In this document: one piece after another, positions 27,265 to 37,890 of the stretch | Numbering within the stretch: the first letter of the stretch is position 1 | Layout of the letters: each line of letters opens with the position of its first letter | Source of the DNA: Gammaproteobacteria bacterium | GTDB taxonomy: Bacteria > Gemmatimonadota > Gemmatimonadetes > Longimicrobiales > Gaopeijiaceae | Direction of reading: 5' to 3' | Assembly (NCBI GenBank): GCA_028821195.1 | Contig: JAPPHB010000003.1 | Span: forward strand, 33,060-97,059 | Length of the DNA stretch: 64,000 bases | Translations under genes and position numbers: made by a program | Notes under the pieces: generated by a model | The model's database searches: none | What the model was told of the DNA's origin: nothing | The model's input: the letters and a program-made list of their open reading frames with translations, nothing else

Positions 27265-30200
27265 TCAGAACGTGAAGCGCGTGGACAGCGTGAGGCGACG
27301 CGGCACCGGAATGCCCCAGCCCTCCGTCGAGTCCAGGAAGTTGCAGCTCAGGCCCTCGTTGCAGCGGCCGAGCACGTTGCCCTCGGGATCCATGCCCGGG
27401 TAGTCGCCCAGCATGAAGAGCCGCAGGTTGCGCACGCCCAGGTTCACCGTGGCGGTGGAGAGGCCCCAGCCCTCCACGACCGACGCCGGCACCCGGTAGG
27501 TGAGCGACAGCTCGCGCCACTGGATCCAGTCGGCGTCGTAGACCCCGTTCATCCCGCTCATCGGCGAGAGCCCTTCGACCTCGTGGGCCCACGCGATCGC
27601 GGCATCGAGCCGCTGTTGCGCGGACGAACTCGGGTTCAGCATGGCCGCGTAGAGCTCCGCGGAGCGCGGCGTGTTGCGGCCGATGAAGTTGTTGGCCCGC
27701 CGGAACATCCCGGACAGGTCCTGCACCTGGTGGCCGAGCTTGTACTCCAGCAGCGAGTTGAGCTCGAAATTGCCCAGGAACGCCAGGTTGAATCCGAAGG
27801 AACCGGCAAAGTCCGGGGTGGGCTTGCCGAGATAGGTGTCGAGCAGCCCGGCGCCGCAGTTGTGCGACGCCAGACCGCCGTTCGGCGTACCGAAGGTTTC
27901 GTTGCCGATCGCCAGCGGCTTGAAGCTGTTGGGATTGCGGGGCACGCTGAAGTAGTCCAGAGCCTGCTGTTGGGTGGGAGCTACGCACTCGCCGTTGACC
28001 GGAGCGAGAATGTTCAGCGGGACGGCCAGGTCTGCGACCCTGGCCCCGAAGAAGGCCCCGGGCGTGTATCCCTCGGTCAGGAAGTTGCGGTAGCGCGGGT
28101 AGCTGCCGCCGGTCTTCAGGGGAGGAGCACCGCCCATGTCGGTGATCTCTTCCTTGAGGTAGGCGGTGTTGGCGAAGACGTTCAGCGAGAGACCCGGCCG
28201 CTGGACCAGGGCGCCGCGCACGGCGAGCTCCAAGCCGGAAGCCTTGACCTCGCCGATGTTGTCGAGCTGCGTCTGCGTGAAGCCGCCCGTCACCGGGAAC
28301 TGGCGCGCCACCATGGCGTCGGTGACCGTGCGATCCCAGTAGGTCGCTTCCACCGACCACAGGTCGTTGAAGAGCCCCAGGTCGGCACCGAACTCCCACT
28401 CGGTGGACACTTCGGGCTTCAACTGGTCGTTGCCGAGGTTGGAGGGCTGGACGCCCGGACCCACTTCGGTTCCCAGCGACGAGAAGGTCGTGAACTTGTC
28501 GAAGGCACCCGGCTGCAGCCCGGAGGTGCCGTAGGCGCCCTTGACGCGCAGCGAGGAGAAGGTCTCGCTTTCCCACATCTCGCTGGGCACGACCGCGAAG
28601 TTGGCCTTCGGGTAGAATGCCGTGTTGAACGCCTCACCGAATGCCGAGTTGGCATCCCAGCGCGCGCCGACGGTCAGGAAGAGCCAGTTGTCCCACCCGA
28701 CCTGGTCCTGCAGGTATCCGCCGATCTGCGTCACCCTGAGCCAGTTCTCGAAGGAGGACTCGGAACCGAGCGCCGAAAGGGTCTCCAGACCCGGGCCGGG
28801 GAAATCGCGTCCGCTGCCGCCCACCGATTGCCGCTGGCGCAGGAAGCCCTGGCCGCCGAACAGGAACGTGTTCTCGATCCGGTCGGTGTTGAAGATGTAG
28901 GATCCCTTGACATCCGCCGTGACCTCCCGGCTGCGGTTCTCGTGGACGTTCCTGAAGCCGTCGGGCGTTGAGCCCGAGAAGCCGTCTACGTTCCAGCGGT
29001 AGGGCCGGAAGTTGAACGCGTCGTCAGAGGTGAAGTCGATGCCGAAGGTTCCGTCGAGGCGGAAGTACTCGGTGGGCGTGAAGTTGATGTTGGTGGCACC
29101 CGCGAAGTGCTGCGAGTGCGCGACGTTCAACTGGTACGCGTTCTCGCGCAGCGTGGCGAAGGCCGGCTGGCCGTAGTAGTTGATCTGCCCCAGGTTCGGG
29201 TCGGCGTTGGCGAGCCGCGGCTGTGACATCAGCGCGGACGAGAACACCCCGTAGATGTTGTTGGAGTTGTCGGGCGTGTGGTGCTCCATGTCCGAATAGA
29301 GCGTGGTCACGCCAATGCGGAGATTGTCGTTCGGGACCACCGTGAAGTTCGAATGGATCGAAGCCCGCCGGTTGGTGTCGTTCTCCGGCTCGACTCCCTC
29401 CACCGCGTCGAAGTTCCGCGCGGCGTCGTAGGGACCGTCCTCTCTGGCAAGGCGCGCCGAGGCGAAGTACTGGAACACGCTGGAACCGCCCTGAACCGAC
29501 CCGGAGTAGGTCTGGCCGAAACCGGTGGTGAGGAGCTCGGGGATGAGGTCGCGCTCGACCGGCTCCCAGGGGGAGACCGACTGTCCCCAGCGCGTTGACA
29601 TCCGGCTCACTGCATCGGCCAGCCTCGCGGCGTCGCCGTCTCCGGTGCATCCGGGGCTGGCGCATACCCGCCCGGCGAAGTCCGCGACCGGCAGGATGCG
29701 GTTGGTGGGCACCGAGATCCCGGTCAGGTCCGTCTGGAAGGTGAAGCGCGGCGCGCCGACGTTGCCCCGCTTGGTGAAGATCTGGATCACGCCGTTCGAG
29801 GCCTCGGTCCCGTACAGGGTAGCGGCCGCGGCGCCCTTCAGGATTTCGACCCGCTCGATGGACTCCGGAGGGATGTCGTCCAGGCGGGATGGGTTGCCCT
29901 GGCCGTTGAAGTTCTGCACGGCGGAGCGGTCCACCCGGATCCCGTCAACGTAGACGATGGGCTCGTTGAGCTGCGAGAGCGACGCCGATCCGCGGATGCG
30001 GATGCGGGCGCCTTCGCCGGTGTAGCCCGAGGAAGGCAGCGCCACCACGCCGGGCTCGCGGCCGGCGATGAGCTGGCTGAAGTCGGAGATGGGGGCGTTC
30101 TCGAGTTCGGCGGCATCGAGCGTCGCGATGGTATGGCCGAGCCTGCGCTTCTCGGTGGCGACGCCGGTTCCGGTCACCACGATCTCGTCGAGGGCGAGCG

Positions 30201-30549
30201 CGGTCACGGCGATGGCGAAGTCGACGCTGGCGGTCTCGCCCGCGGCCACCGTCACCGTCTGCGTGGCGGAGCGGTAGCCGACCAGCTCGACGGTGACCGT
30301 GTGCTCCCCGACGGGGGCGTTGAGCAGCAGAAACTGCCCGTTCGCGTTGGTGAGGGTTCCGATGCCGGAGCCCTCGACGTACACCTGGGCGGAGGCAAGG
30401 GCGCGACCGGAGCCTTCCTCCGTGACGCGGCCCGTGATGACTCCACCCTGCTGGGCGCTCAGGCCGGGCGCGACGGCCAGGCTGATGGCCAGCAGGGAGA
30501 GCGCAAAAGCGCCCCACACCCTACGTGTTGGACATTGGTTGTGTTTCAT
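27265..30549 (-). CDS. SusC/RagA-like TonB-dependent outer-membrane transporter
   Basis: 1,094-aa outer-membrane receptor. Order: signal peptide (LSLLAISLAVAPGLSAQ), carboxypeptidase-regulatory-like domain (GRVTEEGSGRALASAQVYVEG), TonB-box-like LDEIVVTGTG, plug with the SusC signature IRIRGSASLSQLNEPIVYVDG and ERVEILKGAAAATLYGTEA, then a long beta-barrel ending in LTLSTRFTF. It imports large ligands with the adjacent SusD protein using TonB energy. The start at 30549 is chosen because the signal peptide follows; the preceding 145 bp hold an AT-rich island and a small palindrome (30611-30625). Confidence 0.94.
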   Translation of the reverse strand: MKHNQCPTRRVWGAFALSLLAISLAVAPGLSAQQGGVITGRVTEEGSGRALASAQVYVEGSGIGTLTNANGQFLLLNAPVGEHTVTVELVGYRSATQTVTVAAGETASVDFAIAVTALALDEIVVTGTGVATEKRRLGHTIATLDAAELENAPISDFSQLIAGREPGVVALPSSGYTGEGARIRIRGSASLSQLNEPIVYVDGIRVDRSAVQNFNGQGNPSRLDDIPPESIERVEILKGAAAATLYGTEASNGVIQIFTKRGNVGAPRFTFQTDLTGISVPTNRILPVADFAGRVCASPGCTGDGDAARLADAVSRMSTRWGQSVSPWEPVERDLIPELLTTGFGQTYSGSVQGGSSVFQYFASARLAREDGPYDAARNFDAVEGVEPENDTNRRASIHSNFTVVPNDNLRIGVTTLYSDMEHHTPDNSNNIYGVFSSALMSQPRLANADPNLGQINYYGQPAFATLRENAYQLNVAHSQHFAGATNINFTPTEYFRLDGTFGIDFTSDDAFNFRPYRWNVDGFSGSTPDGFRNVHENRSREVTADVKGSYIFNTDRIENTFLFGGQGFLRQRQSVGGSGRDFPGPGLETLSALGSESSFENWLRVTQIGGYLQDQVGWDNWLFLTVGARWDANSAFGEAFNTAFYPKANFAVVPSEMWESETFSSLRVKGAYGTSGLQPGAFDKFTTFSSLGTEVGPGVQPSNLGNDQLKPEVSTEWEFGADLGLFNDLWSVEATYWDRTVTDAMVARQFPVTGGFTQTQLDNIGEVKASGLELAVRGALVQRPGLSLNVFANTAYLKEEITDMGGAPPLKTGGSYPRYRNFLTEGYTPGAFFGARVADLAVPLNILAPVNGECVAPTQQQALDYFSVPRNPNSFKPLAIGNETFGTPNGGLASHNCGAGLLDTYLGKPTPDFAGSFGFNLAFLGNFELNSLLEYKLGHQVQDLSGMFRRANNFIGRNTPRSAELYAAMLNPSSSAQQRLDAAIAWAHEVEGLSPMSGMNGVYDADWIQWRELSLTYRVPASVVEGWGLSTATVNLGVRNLRLFMLGDYPGMDPEGNVLGRCNEGLSCNFLDSTEGWGIPVPRRLTLSTRFTF

Positions 30550-30693
30550 GCGCTGCTCCTCGTTGAGAAGGGTAACGTTGCCCCGCCACCCCACATCCAC
30601 CCCGTCCGCGCGCGCAGAATGCGCGGATAGTAATTTTGTAAGAACTCAATCCGAATTACCAGTCCGGCGCCTCGCCGCGCGCGTGCGGTGACG

Positions 30694-31416
30694 CTAACGG
30701 CCACCCCTTCCGGGCGGTTCGGGCCGGCGCGCGGCACTGATGCGTTCGGCTTCCGCTTCGCGCCAGGCCTCGATGCGCGCGTGGTCGCCGCTGCGCAGCA
30801 CTTCGGGCACCCGAAGACCCCGGTATTCGGCGGGACGGGTGTAGGAGGGGGCGCTCAGCCGGCGGCCGTCGTAGAACGAGTCCGAAGCCGCCGAGTCGTG
30901 GTCCCCAAGCACCCCCGGCAGCAGCCGGACGATGGCGTCCGCGACCACCAGCGCCACGGCCTCGCCCCCGGACAGCACGAAGTCGCCGATCGAGATCTCC
31001 TCGTCGGCGAGGTGGTCGGCGACGCGCTGGTCGACGTCCTTGTAGTGGCCGCAGAGCAGGGTCAGGGACGGCTCCAGGGAGAGCCGCACGGCGTCGCGGT
31101 GGGTGAAGAGCCGGCCGCGGGGGGAAAGCAGGATCACCCGGCCGGCCGGGTCGAGAGATTCCACCGCCTCGAAGAACGGCTCCGGCTTCATCACCATCCC
31201 GCCGCCGCCCCCGTAGGGCGCGTCGTCCACGGTGCGATGGCGGTCGCGGGTGAAGTCGCGCAGGTCGACGACCTGGTACTGCACCGCTCCCGCAAGGGCG
31301 GCTCGCCCGGGGATGCTGGTGGCCAGCGGAACCTCGAAGAACTCCGGGAAGATGGTCACGAAGGTCAGCCGCGTGGGCGTGTCGGGCTGCGCGCCCGAAC
31401 CGGCTTCCGACGTCAC
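30694..31416 (-). CDS. trmD: tRNA (guanine-N1)-methyltransferase
   Basis: 240-aa SPOUT methyltransferase making m1G37 in tRNAs, needed to prevent frameshifting. Conserved blocks: VTIFPEFFEVPLATSI, DDAPYGGGGGMVMKPEP, the knot segment LLCGHYKDVDQRV, and ISIGDFVLSGGE. It starts 13 bp after rimM. Downstream on the same strand is the susC cassette rather than the usual rplS. Confidence 0.97.
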   Translation of the reverse strand: MTSEAGSGAQPDTPTRLTFVTIFPEFFEVPLATSIPGRAALAGAVQYQVVDLRDFTRDRHRTVDDAPYGGGGGMVMKPEPFFEAVESLDPAGRVILLSPRGRLFTHRDAVRLSLEPSLTLLCGHYKDVDQRVADHLADEEISIGDFVLSGGEAVALVVADAIVRLLPGVLGDHDSAASDSFYDGRRLSAPSYTRPAEYRGLRVPEVLRSGDHARIEAWREAEAERISAARRPEPPGRGGR

Positions 31417-31429
31417 CGCCCGCAGCTCC

Positions 31430-31972
31430 TCAGAGGTCCAGCAAGCCGTCCGGCAGGTCCATGACCAGCCGCTTCCCTTCGCGGTCCAGCCGGCGCACCA
31501 TGTCGCGCGCGAAGGGGATCAGCACGGTGCCGGATGCGCTCGTCACCTGGAGCAGATCCACCGGACTGAGCTCGTATACCTCGACGATCTCTCCGACCGC
31601 CTCGCCGTCCCCGGATTCCACGCGCATGCCCAGAAGGTCGTGGTAGAAGACCTCTCCATCCTCGAGCGGGCGCAGGTCGGCCAGCTGCCGGAGCACGTAG
31701 CGGCCCGCAAGCCACTCGGCCTGGTCGCGGGAATCGATGCCTTCCAGCCGGATCAGAAAGCCTCGCTTGAAGGGACGGACCGCCCGCACCCGGACCTCGG
31801 CGAACGCGGGATCCGGCTTTTCTCCGGCTTCGTCGGCCAGATGCAACCCCGCTCCGGCTGCGAACGCCTCGCCCGGATCGGCGGTCAGCGGCCAGAGAAA
31901 GAGTTCGCCCTTGGTGCCGTGCGCCTTGTTGAGGTGCCCGACGACGAGGTGCGAAGGATGGGCGGAGTCCAT
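31430..31972 (-). CDS. rimM: Ribosome maturation factor RimM
   Basis: 180-aa 16S processing factor that binds S19. VVGHLNKAHGTKGELFLWPLT marks the N-terminal domain; the PRC-barrel half contains DLLGMRVESGDGEAVGEIV and VLIPFARDMVRRLD. It lies between rpsP (14 bp) and trmD (13 bp) in the classic order. Confidence 0.95.
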   Translation of the reverse strand: MDSAHPSHLVVGHLNKAHGTKGELFLWPLTADPGEAFAAGAGLHLADEAGEKPDPAFAEVRVRAVRPFKRGFLIRLEGIDSRDQAEWLAGRYVLRQLADLRPLEDGEVFYHDLLGMRVESGDGEAVGEIVEVYELSPVDLLQVTSASGTVLIPFARDMVRRLDREGKRLVMDLPDGLLDL

Positions 31973-31986
31973 TCGGGACCCCGGTA

Positions 31987-32436
31987 CTACTCCGAATCGC
32001 CGCTTTCGCCAGCCTCGGCTGCGGCCTGGGCTTCCGCGCGAGCCGCGGCCTGCGCTGCCGCCGCCTCGGCTCTCGCCTCCGCCTCCAGCTTCGCCTGGGC
32101 TTCGGCTTCCGCCTGGCGTCGCGCGGCCAAACGCTCCGAGCGCCGGGCCTTCTCGGCCGCCGTATCCGCCTCGCCCACGGCCACCGTGGCGTCCCCGCCC
32201 TTGCGTGCCTTGTTCAGCAGCGACCTCACGGTGGCCGACGGCTGCGCCCCCCGGCCCAGCCAGTAGTCGGCGCGCTCCAGGTCTACGACCACGCGGGCAG
32301 GCGTGGAAAGTGGCTTGTAGTAGCCGATGGTCTCGACGAAGCGCCCGTCCCGCGGCGAGTCGCCGTCCGCCACCACCACGCGGTAGTGGGGAGCCTTCTT
32401 CCGGCCCATTCTGCGAAGTCGAATTCGTACCGACAT
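31987..32436 (-). CDS. rpsP: 30S ribosomal protein S16 with an Ala/Glu-rich C-terminal extension
   Basis: 149 aa. The first ~85 residues are canonical S16 ([53 protein letters not shown]). Beyond that, about 60 residues of Ala/Glu/Arg-rich sequence ([20 protein letters not shown]...) form a predicted long helix not present in short S16 proteins. A much longer open frame runs upstream through ffh in another phase, but homology fixes the start at 32436. Confidence 0.95.
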   Translation of the reverse strand: MSVRIRLRRMGRKKAPHYRVVVADGDSPRDGRFVETIGYYKPLSTPARVVVDLERADYWLGRGAQPSATVRSLLNKARKGGDATVAVGEADTAAEKARRSERLAARRQAEAEAQAKLEAEARAEAAAAQAAARAEAQAAAEAGESGDSE

Positions 32437-32477
32437 GTGTCTCCTCGGGTTCGTGCCTGCCCGCCTCTCCCGGGCGG

Positions 32478-33794
<1,317 letters not shown>

Positions 33795-33797
33795 CGA

Positions 33798-35087
33798 TCA
33801 GACGTGAATGATCTGCTCGCGCCGGGATCCGACCGAGACGATCTCGATGGGGACTCCGGTCAGCTCCTGCAGGCGGTCGAGGTAGCTGCGCGCTTCAGGC
33901 GGAAGGTCGACGATGTGGCGGGCCTCCGTGGTCGGCATGCGCCACCCCGGATGCCGCTCCAGCACGGGCTCCACCCGGGACAGCGACCACGTATCGGCGG
34001 GAAACTCCGTGGTGAGGTCGCCGTCGACGCGGTAGCCGGTGGCGATCTGGATCTCTTCAAGGGAGTCGAGCACGTCCAGCTTGGTCACCGCCAGCCCGGT
34101 GAGCCCGTTCACCCGGGCGGCGTAGCGCGCCTGCACCGCATCGAACCAGCCGCAGCGGCGCGGCCGGCCGGTGGTCGCGCCGAACTCCCCGCCCAACTCG
34201 CGCACGCGCGCGCCCATCTCTTCGTCGAATTCGGTCGGCAGAGGGCCGTTGCCCACACGCGTCGTGTACGCCTTGACCACGCCCAGCACCGCGCTGATGG
34301 CGGTCGGGCCGACCCCCAGCCCGGTGGCGGCCGCGGCGGCGGTGGTATTGGAGGAGGTCACGAAGGGGTAGGTGCCGTGGTCGAGGTCCAGCGCCGTCCC
34401 CTGCGCCCCCTCCATCAGCACCGAGCGCCCGGCAGCGAGCGCCTCCACGATCTCGCGGCCGGTGTCGGTGGCCAGCGGCAGGGTGCGGCCCGCCAGCGCG
34501 AGCGCCGCCCACACCCGGGCCTCGAGCTCCGTGGCCGCGAACTCCCCGACCTCCAGCTCCTCCAGCGCATCCCCCATGGCCCGTTTCACCAGGCGCTCCA
34601 GGCGCGAGGCATTGCCCAGGTCGGTGACGCGGACCCCGCGTCGCCCGGATTTGGACACGTAGGCCGGCCCGATTCCCTGTCCGGTGGTGCCGATCTTCTC
34701 GCGGGCGCGTACTTCCGCGGCGTGGTCGAGCGCGCGGTGGTAGGGCAGCAGCAGGTGGGCGCGCTGGCTGATCCCGATCCGCCCCTCCAGCTCGATGCCG
34801 CGCTCCACCAGGGCATCGTACTCCGCGAAAAACTTCGGCAGATCGAGGACCACGCCATTGCCGAGCAGACAGCGCTTGCCGGGGTGGAGGATGCCGGAGG
34901 GAATCTGGTGCAGGATGAACTCGTCGCCGTGCACATGGACGGTGTGACCGGCGTTGGCGCCCCCCTGGTAGCGGGCGACAATATCGGCCGATTCCGCCAG
35001 CACGTCGACGATCTTGCCCTTGCCCTCGTCGCCCCATTGGCAGCCCACCACGACCGTGCAGCGGCCTCGGGCGGCGTTCGTCGACAA
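33798..35087 (-). CDS. purA: Adenylosuccinate synthetase
   Basis: 429-aa enzyme joining IMP and aspartate with GTP, the first committed AMP step. VVVGCQWGDEGKGKIVD, YQGGANAGHTV, GTTGQGIGPAY and EGAQGTALDLDHGTYPFVTSSNT are all present. Full length. It starts 46 bp after the dapA-like gene and runs directly into ffh. Confidence 0.97.
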   Translation of the reverse strand: MSTNAARGRCTVVVGCQWGDEGKGKIVDVLAESADIVARYQGGANAGHTVHVHGDEFILHQIPSGILHPGKRCLLGNGVVLDLPKFFAEYDALVERGIELEGRIGISQRAHLLLPYHRALDHAAEVRAREKIGTTGQGIGPAYVSKSGRRGVRVTDLGNASRLERLVKRAMGDALEELEVGEFAATELEARVWAALALAGRTLPLATDTGREIVEALAAGRSVLMEGAQGTALDLDHGTYPFVTSSNTTAAAAATGLGVGPTAISAVLGVVKAYTTRVGNGPLPTEFDEEMGARVRELGGEFGATTGRPRRCGWFDAVQARYAARVNGLTGLAVTKLDVLDSLEEIQIATGYRVDGDLTTEFPADTWSLSRVEPVLERHPGWRMPTTEARHIVDLPPEARSYLDRLQELTGVPIEIVSVGSRREQIIHV

Positions 35088-35133
35088 GATCAGGCTCCCG
35101 GCGGGTGCGGTGTGAGGCGGTTCGAGCCCGTCC

Positions 35134-36060
35134 TCATGCGGAGGCGGAACCGGAAAGCGCGCGCTCCGGCCGGAGCAGCCCGGCCCGGCGCAGAACGGCC
35201 TCCGCCTCCCCGACCTTGCCGGACGGGAGCGGCCTGAGCGGCGGGCGGGGCGCCCCGCCGTGCCCTCCCAGCAGGTCCATGGCGGCCTTCACCCCCGGCA
35301 CCCCGAATCCGGCCACCAGCTTCTTGTGGACCGGCGCGACCCGCTCCTGGAGACGGCCCGCCTCACTGGTGCGCCCTTCCGCGAAGCGCCGGAAGATCCC
35401 GGCGCTCTCGGCGGGAGCCAGGTTGGCGACCCCCAGAATCCCGCCCGCCGCGCCCAGCTCCAGGGCGGCATACAGCCCTGCGCCGTTGCCGACGATGACC
35501 GCGAAGTCGCGCCCGGTGCAGTCCAGCAGCTCGGCGACCTTCTCCAGGCTCCCCCGTGAATCCTTGATCCCGACGATGTTGGGATGCCGGGAGAGTTCGG
35601 CCACCAGCCCTGACGGGAAGTCGAGGGTGCTGAAGCGCAGAGGCGCCTGGTAGATGAGAACCGGCACCGGAGAAGCGTCGGCCACCGCCGTGTAGTGGTC
35701 GCGCACCGCTTCCGGGGTCATCGCGCCCAGATAGTAGGCGGGCGGCTGCACCAGCACGGCGTCGGCGCCGGCTTCGGCGGCCTCCCGGCCGAGCCTGATG
35801 GTGCCGCGCGTGGACTCGACCCCCGTCCCGGCGATCAGCAGACGGTCGTCCGTCATGACGCCGGCGGTCGCCTCGATGAGGCGCCTGCGCTCGCCGCGGC
35901 TGAGCAGCACCGCCTCTCCGGTTGATCCGGCGATGACGATTCCGTGCACCGGATGCGCCAGCCAGCTCCGCAGGTTGGCGCGCATCGCGACAACGTCCAC
36001 GTCTCCGGTCACGGGGTCGAAGGGCGTAACTGCGGGGATGAAGACTCCGGCCAGGTTCAT
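35134..36060 (-). CDS. DapA/NAL-family class I aldolase (dihydrodipicolinate synthase-like)
   Basis: 308-aa TIM-barrel lyase. GVFIPAVTPFDPVTGDVD, IVIAGSTGEAVLLSRGER, the catalytic Tyr in LIYQAPLRF and the Schiff-base Lys in IVGIKDSRGS are visible. It could be DapA (lysine synthesis) or another keto-acid aldolase of the same family; the phenylalanine-type substitution around the active-site motif keeps the call generic. The ATG overlaps the trpS stop by 4 bp. A much longer frame upstream is spurious. Confidence 0.88.
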   Translation of the reverse strand: MNLAGVFIPAVTPFDPVTGDVDVVAMRANLRSWLAHPVHGIVIAGSTGEAVLLSRGERRRLIEATAGVMTDDRLLIAGTGVESTRGTIRLGREAAEAGADAVLVQPPAYYLGAMTPEAVRDHYTAVADASPVPVLIYQAPLRFSTLDFPSGLVAELSRHPNIVGIKDSRGSLEKVAELLDCTGRDFAVIVGNGAGLYAALELGAAGGILGVANLAPAESAGIFRRFAEGRTSEAGRLQERVAPVHKKLVAGFGVPGVKAAMDLLGGHGGAPRPPLRPLPSGKVGEAEAVLRRAGLLRPERALSGSASA

Positions 36061-37100
36061 GACTCCGTTTCCTCCGTCAATGCTCGGGCGGTGCGTTTCC
36101 AGTCGAGTCCCATGCGCGACCGGACCTCCGCCATGGTCTCCCGGGCGATGGCTCCGGCCCTCTGCGCTCCATCGTCGAGAATCCGCCGAACCTCTTCCGG
36201 GTGCGCGCGATAGTGCGCGGCCACCTCGCGCATGGGGGCGAAGGCCTCGTCGATCTCCTCGGCCAGCATGCCCTTGCACTGGACGCAGCCGCGCTGCGCC
36301 GTGCGGCACTGGTGGGCGATGTCGTCGAGGCGCTCCTCGTCCGCGAAATGTTCGTGCAGGGAATAGACGTTGCAGACCTCGGGACGCCCGGGATCGGTCT
36401 TGCGGATGCGCGCCGGGTCGGTCACCGCCGTGCGCACGCGCCTGCGGATCTCGTCGGGCTCGTCGAGGATGCCCACCGTGTTGCCGAGCGACTTGCTCAT
36501 CTTGGACCGGCCGTCCAGCCCCACGATGCGGCCCGCTCGCGGAATGTAGGCCTGCGGCTCCGGCAGGTACTTGCCGAAGCGGGCGTTCCACTTGCGCGCG
36601 ATGTCCCGGGTCAGCTCGAGGTGCTGGCGCTGGTCCTCCCCCACGGGCACCACGTCGGCGCGGTAGATGAGGATGTCGGCGGCCTGCAGCACGGGGTAGT
36701 TGAGGAGGCCGACCGGCACCGACTCCATGCGCTCGGATTTCTCCTTGAACTGGATCATGCGCTCCAGGTCGCCGATGGGCGCCACCGAGTTGAAGAGCCA
36801 GCTCAGCTCGGTGTGCTCGGGGACGTCCGACTGCACGAAGATGATGGAGCGCTCGGGATCGAGCCCCGAGGCCAGAAAGCTGATCGCCAGATCGAAGACC
36901 GCCCCGGGAAGGGCCGCGGCGTCGTAGCGCCCGGTGATGGCGTGCTGGTCGACGATGCAGTAGATGCAGTCGTAGTCGTCCTGCATGGCGGCCCATTGGC
37001 GCAGCGCACCCAGGTAGTTGCCGAGGTGGGCTTCGCCGCTGGGCTGCATTCCGCTGAAGACGCGCGATCCCGGCGGGGGCCGGGTGCTGGCGTGGGTCAT
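36057..37100 (-). CDS. trpS: Tryptophanyl-tRNA synthetase
   Basis: 347-aa class I synthetase. RVFSGMQPSGEAHLGNYLGA holds the HIGH-like motif, DILIYRADVVPVGEDQ the tryptophan/adenylate pocket, and GRSKMSKSLGNT the KMSKS loop. It heads a tight minus-strand run trpS-dapA-like-purA-ffh-rpsP-rimM-trmD. I see no T-box in the 226 bp upstream; a 14-bp hairpin is there (separate entry). Confidence 0.97.
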   Translation of the reverse strand: MTHASTRPPPGSRVFSGMQPSGEAHLGNYLGALRQWAAMQDDYDCIYCIVDQHAITGRYDAAALPGAVFDLAISFLASGLDPERSIIFVQSDVPEHTELSWLFNSVAPIGDLERMIQFKEKSERMESVPVGLLNYPVLQAADILIYRADVVPVGEDQRQHLELTRDIARKWNARFGKYLPEPQAYIPRAGRIVGLDGRSKMSKSLGNTVGILDEPDEIRRRVRTAVTDPARIRKTDPGRPEVCNVYSLHEHFADEERLDDIAHQCRTAQRGCVQCKGMLAEEIDEAFAPMREVAAHYRAHPEEVRRILDDGAQRAGAIARETMAEVRSRMGLDWKRTARALTEETES

Positions 37101-37237
37101 GCGCGGGTTCTTCTCGGGTTACGGGCGCCGACGGGACCGGGATCGGCGGATGGGCACATGCCCGCCTGCCCGGGAACGGAGAACGTCGCCACCAAAGTAG
37201 CATCCCGTGGGATGCCATCAAACCGGGGTCAGACATG

Positions 37238-37271
37238 AGAATCGGACCCGGCGGGAACCGGGTCCGATTCT
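37238..37271 (-). terminator. Strong hairpin between hsp20 and trpS, possible terminator
   Basis: Perfect 14-bp stem, AGAATCGGACCCGG with CCGGGTCCGATTCT, and a 6-nt loop. It lies 55 bp past the hsp20 stop. No T-run follows on the minus strand, so it could be a weak terminator, an mRNA-stabilising hairpin, or a REP-like element. Confidence 0.5.
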
Positions 37272-37326
37272 GGTCCAGCGATTGCGCGGCGCCGCGGTCG
37301 GGCGCGGGCCGCGGGGTCTCGGGCCG

Positions 37327-37776
37327 CTAGGCGCGCGCCTTCACTTCGATCCTGCGGGCGCGGGCCGCGGGCGCCTTGGGGACGCTGACCTTGAGCACCC
37401 CCTCGCCGAAGTCGGCGTTGATGCCCTCGACGTCAACCTTGCGCGGCAGGGTGAAGGAGCGGCTGAAGCTTCCCGTGATCCGCTCCGAGATGTGCATGTG
37501 GCGCTCGGTGTCCTCCTCCTCGCGCTCCTCATGCTTCTCGCCGCGGATCGTGAGCACGTTCTCTTCGACCTGGATCTCGACGTCGTCGGACGAGACGCCG
37601 GGGAGTTCCGCGGTCACGAGGATCGAGTCCGCCGTCTCCGCGACGTTGACCGGCGGAACCCAGTCCGTGTTGATGAAGGCCCCGAAGGGAAAGGCCGGGC
37701 CGCTCGGAAGGGCGGCGTTGAAGGCCCGCAGCACCTGCGAGGGCGAAAGCGAACGATACCTGGCGATGGTCGTCAT
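37327..37776 (-). CDS. Small heat-shock protein (Hsp20/alpha-crystallin)
   Basis: 149-aa holdase chaperone. The alpha-crystallin domain runs from ADSILVTAELPGVSSDDVEI to GEGVLKVSVPKA, with the ENVLTIRGEKHEE and RITGSFSRSFTLPRKVD strands between. A short N-terminal arm and basic C-terminus complete it. ATG 37776 is preceded by GGAG; longer in-frame starts would run into the promoter. Upstream is a sigma-54-type promoter with four palindromic sites (separate entries), so induction through an enhancer-binding activator is likely. Confidence 0.95.
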   Translation of the reverse strand: MTTIARYRSLSPSQVLRAFNAALPSGPAFPFGAFINTDWVPPVNVAETADSILVTAELPGVSSDDVEIQVEENVLTIRGEKHEEREEEDTERHMHISERITGSFSRSFTLPRKVDVEGINADFGEGVLKVSVPKAPAARARRIEVKARA

Positions 37777-37867
37777 GTGTGTTCTCCATTGGGTCTCTTG
37801 TGACTGAAAGCCGCGCCCGTCTGGCTTCCTGATGCCTGACCTGTCATGCGCGTTCGGCCCCGGCAGG

Positions 37868-37883
37868 GGCAGGGAGCGTGCCA
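37868..37883 (-). promoter_or_regulatory. Sigma-54 (-24/-12) promoter for hsp20
   Basis: On the minus strand, TGGCACGCTCCCTGCC matches the sigma-54 consensus TGGCACG-N4-TTGC except for C instead of T in the -12 element. The GG and GC dinucleotides have exactly 10 bp between them. The predicted start (near 37857) leaves an ~80-nt leader before the hsp20 ATG. This is a sequence match, not a measured start. Confidence 0.75.
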
Positions 37884-37890
37884 GCCCCGA

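Noticed and set aside
30631..30638. TAATTTTG, resembling the Bacteroidota -7 box, upstream of susC
   Set aside because: It lies on the plus strand and points away from susC; the matching -33 TTTG is not present at proper spacing.
37101..37237. Possible T-box leader upstream of trpS
   Set aside because: No T-box sequence or specifier-loop layout seen.
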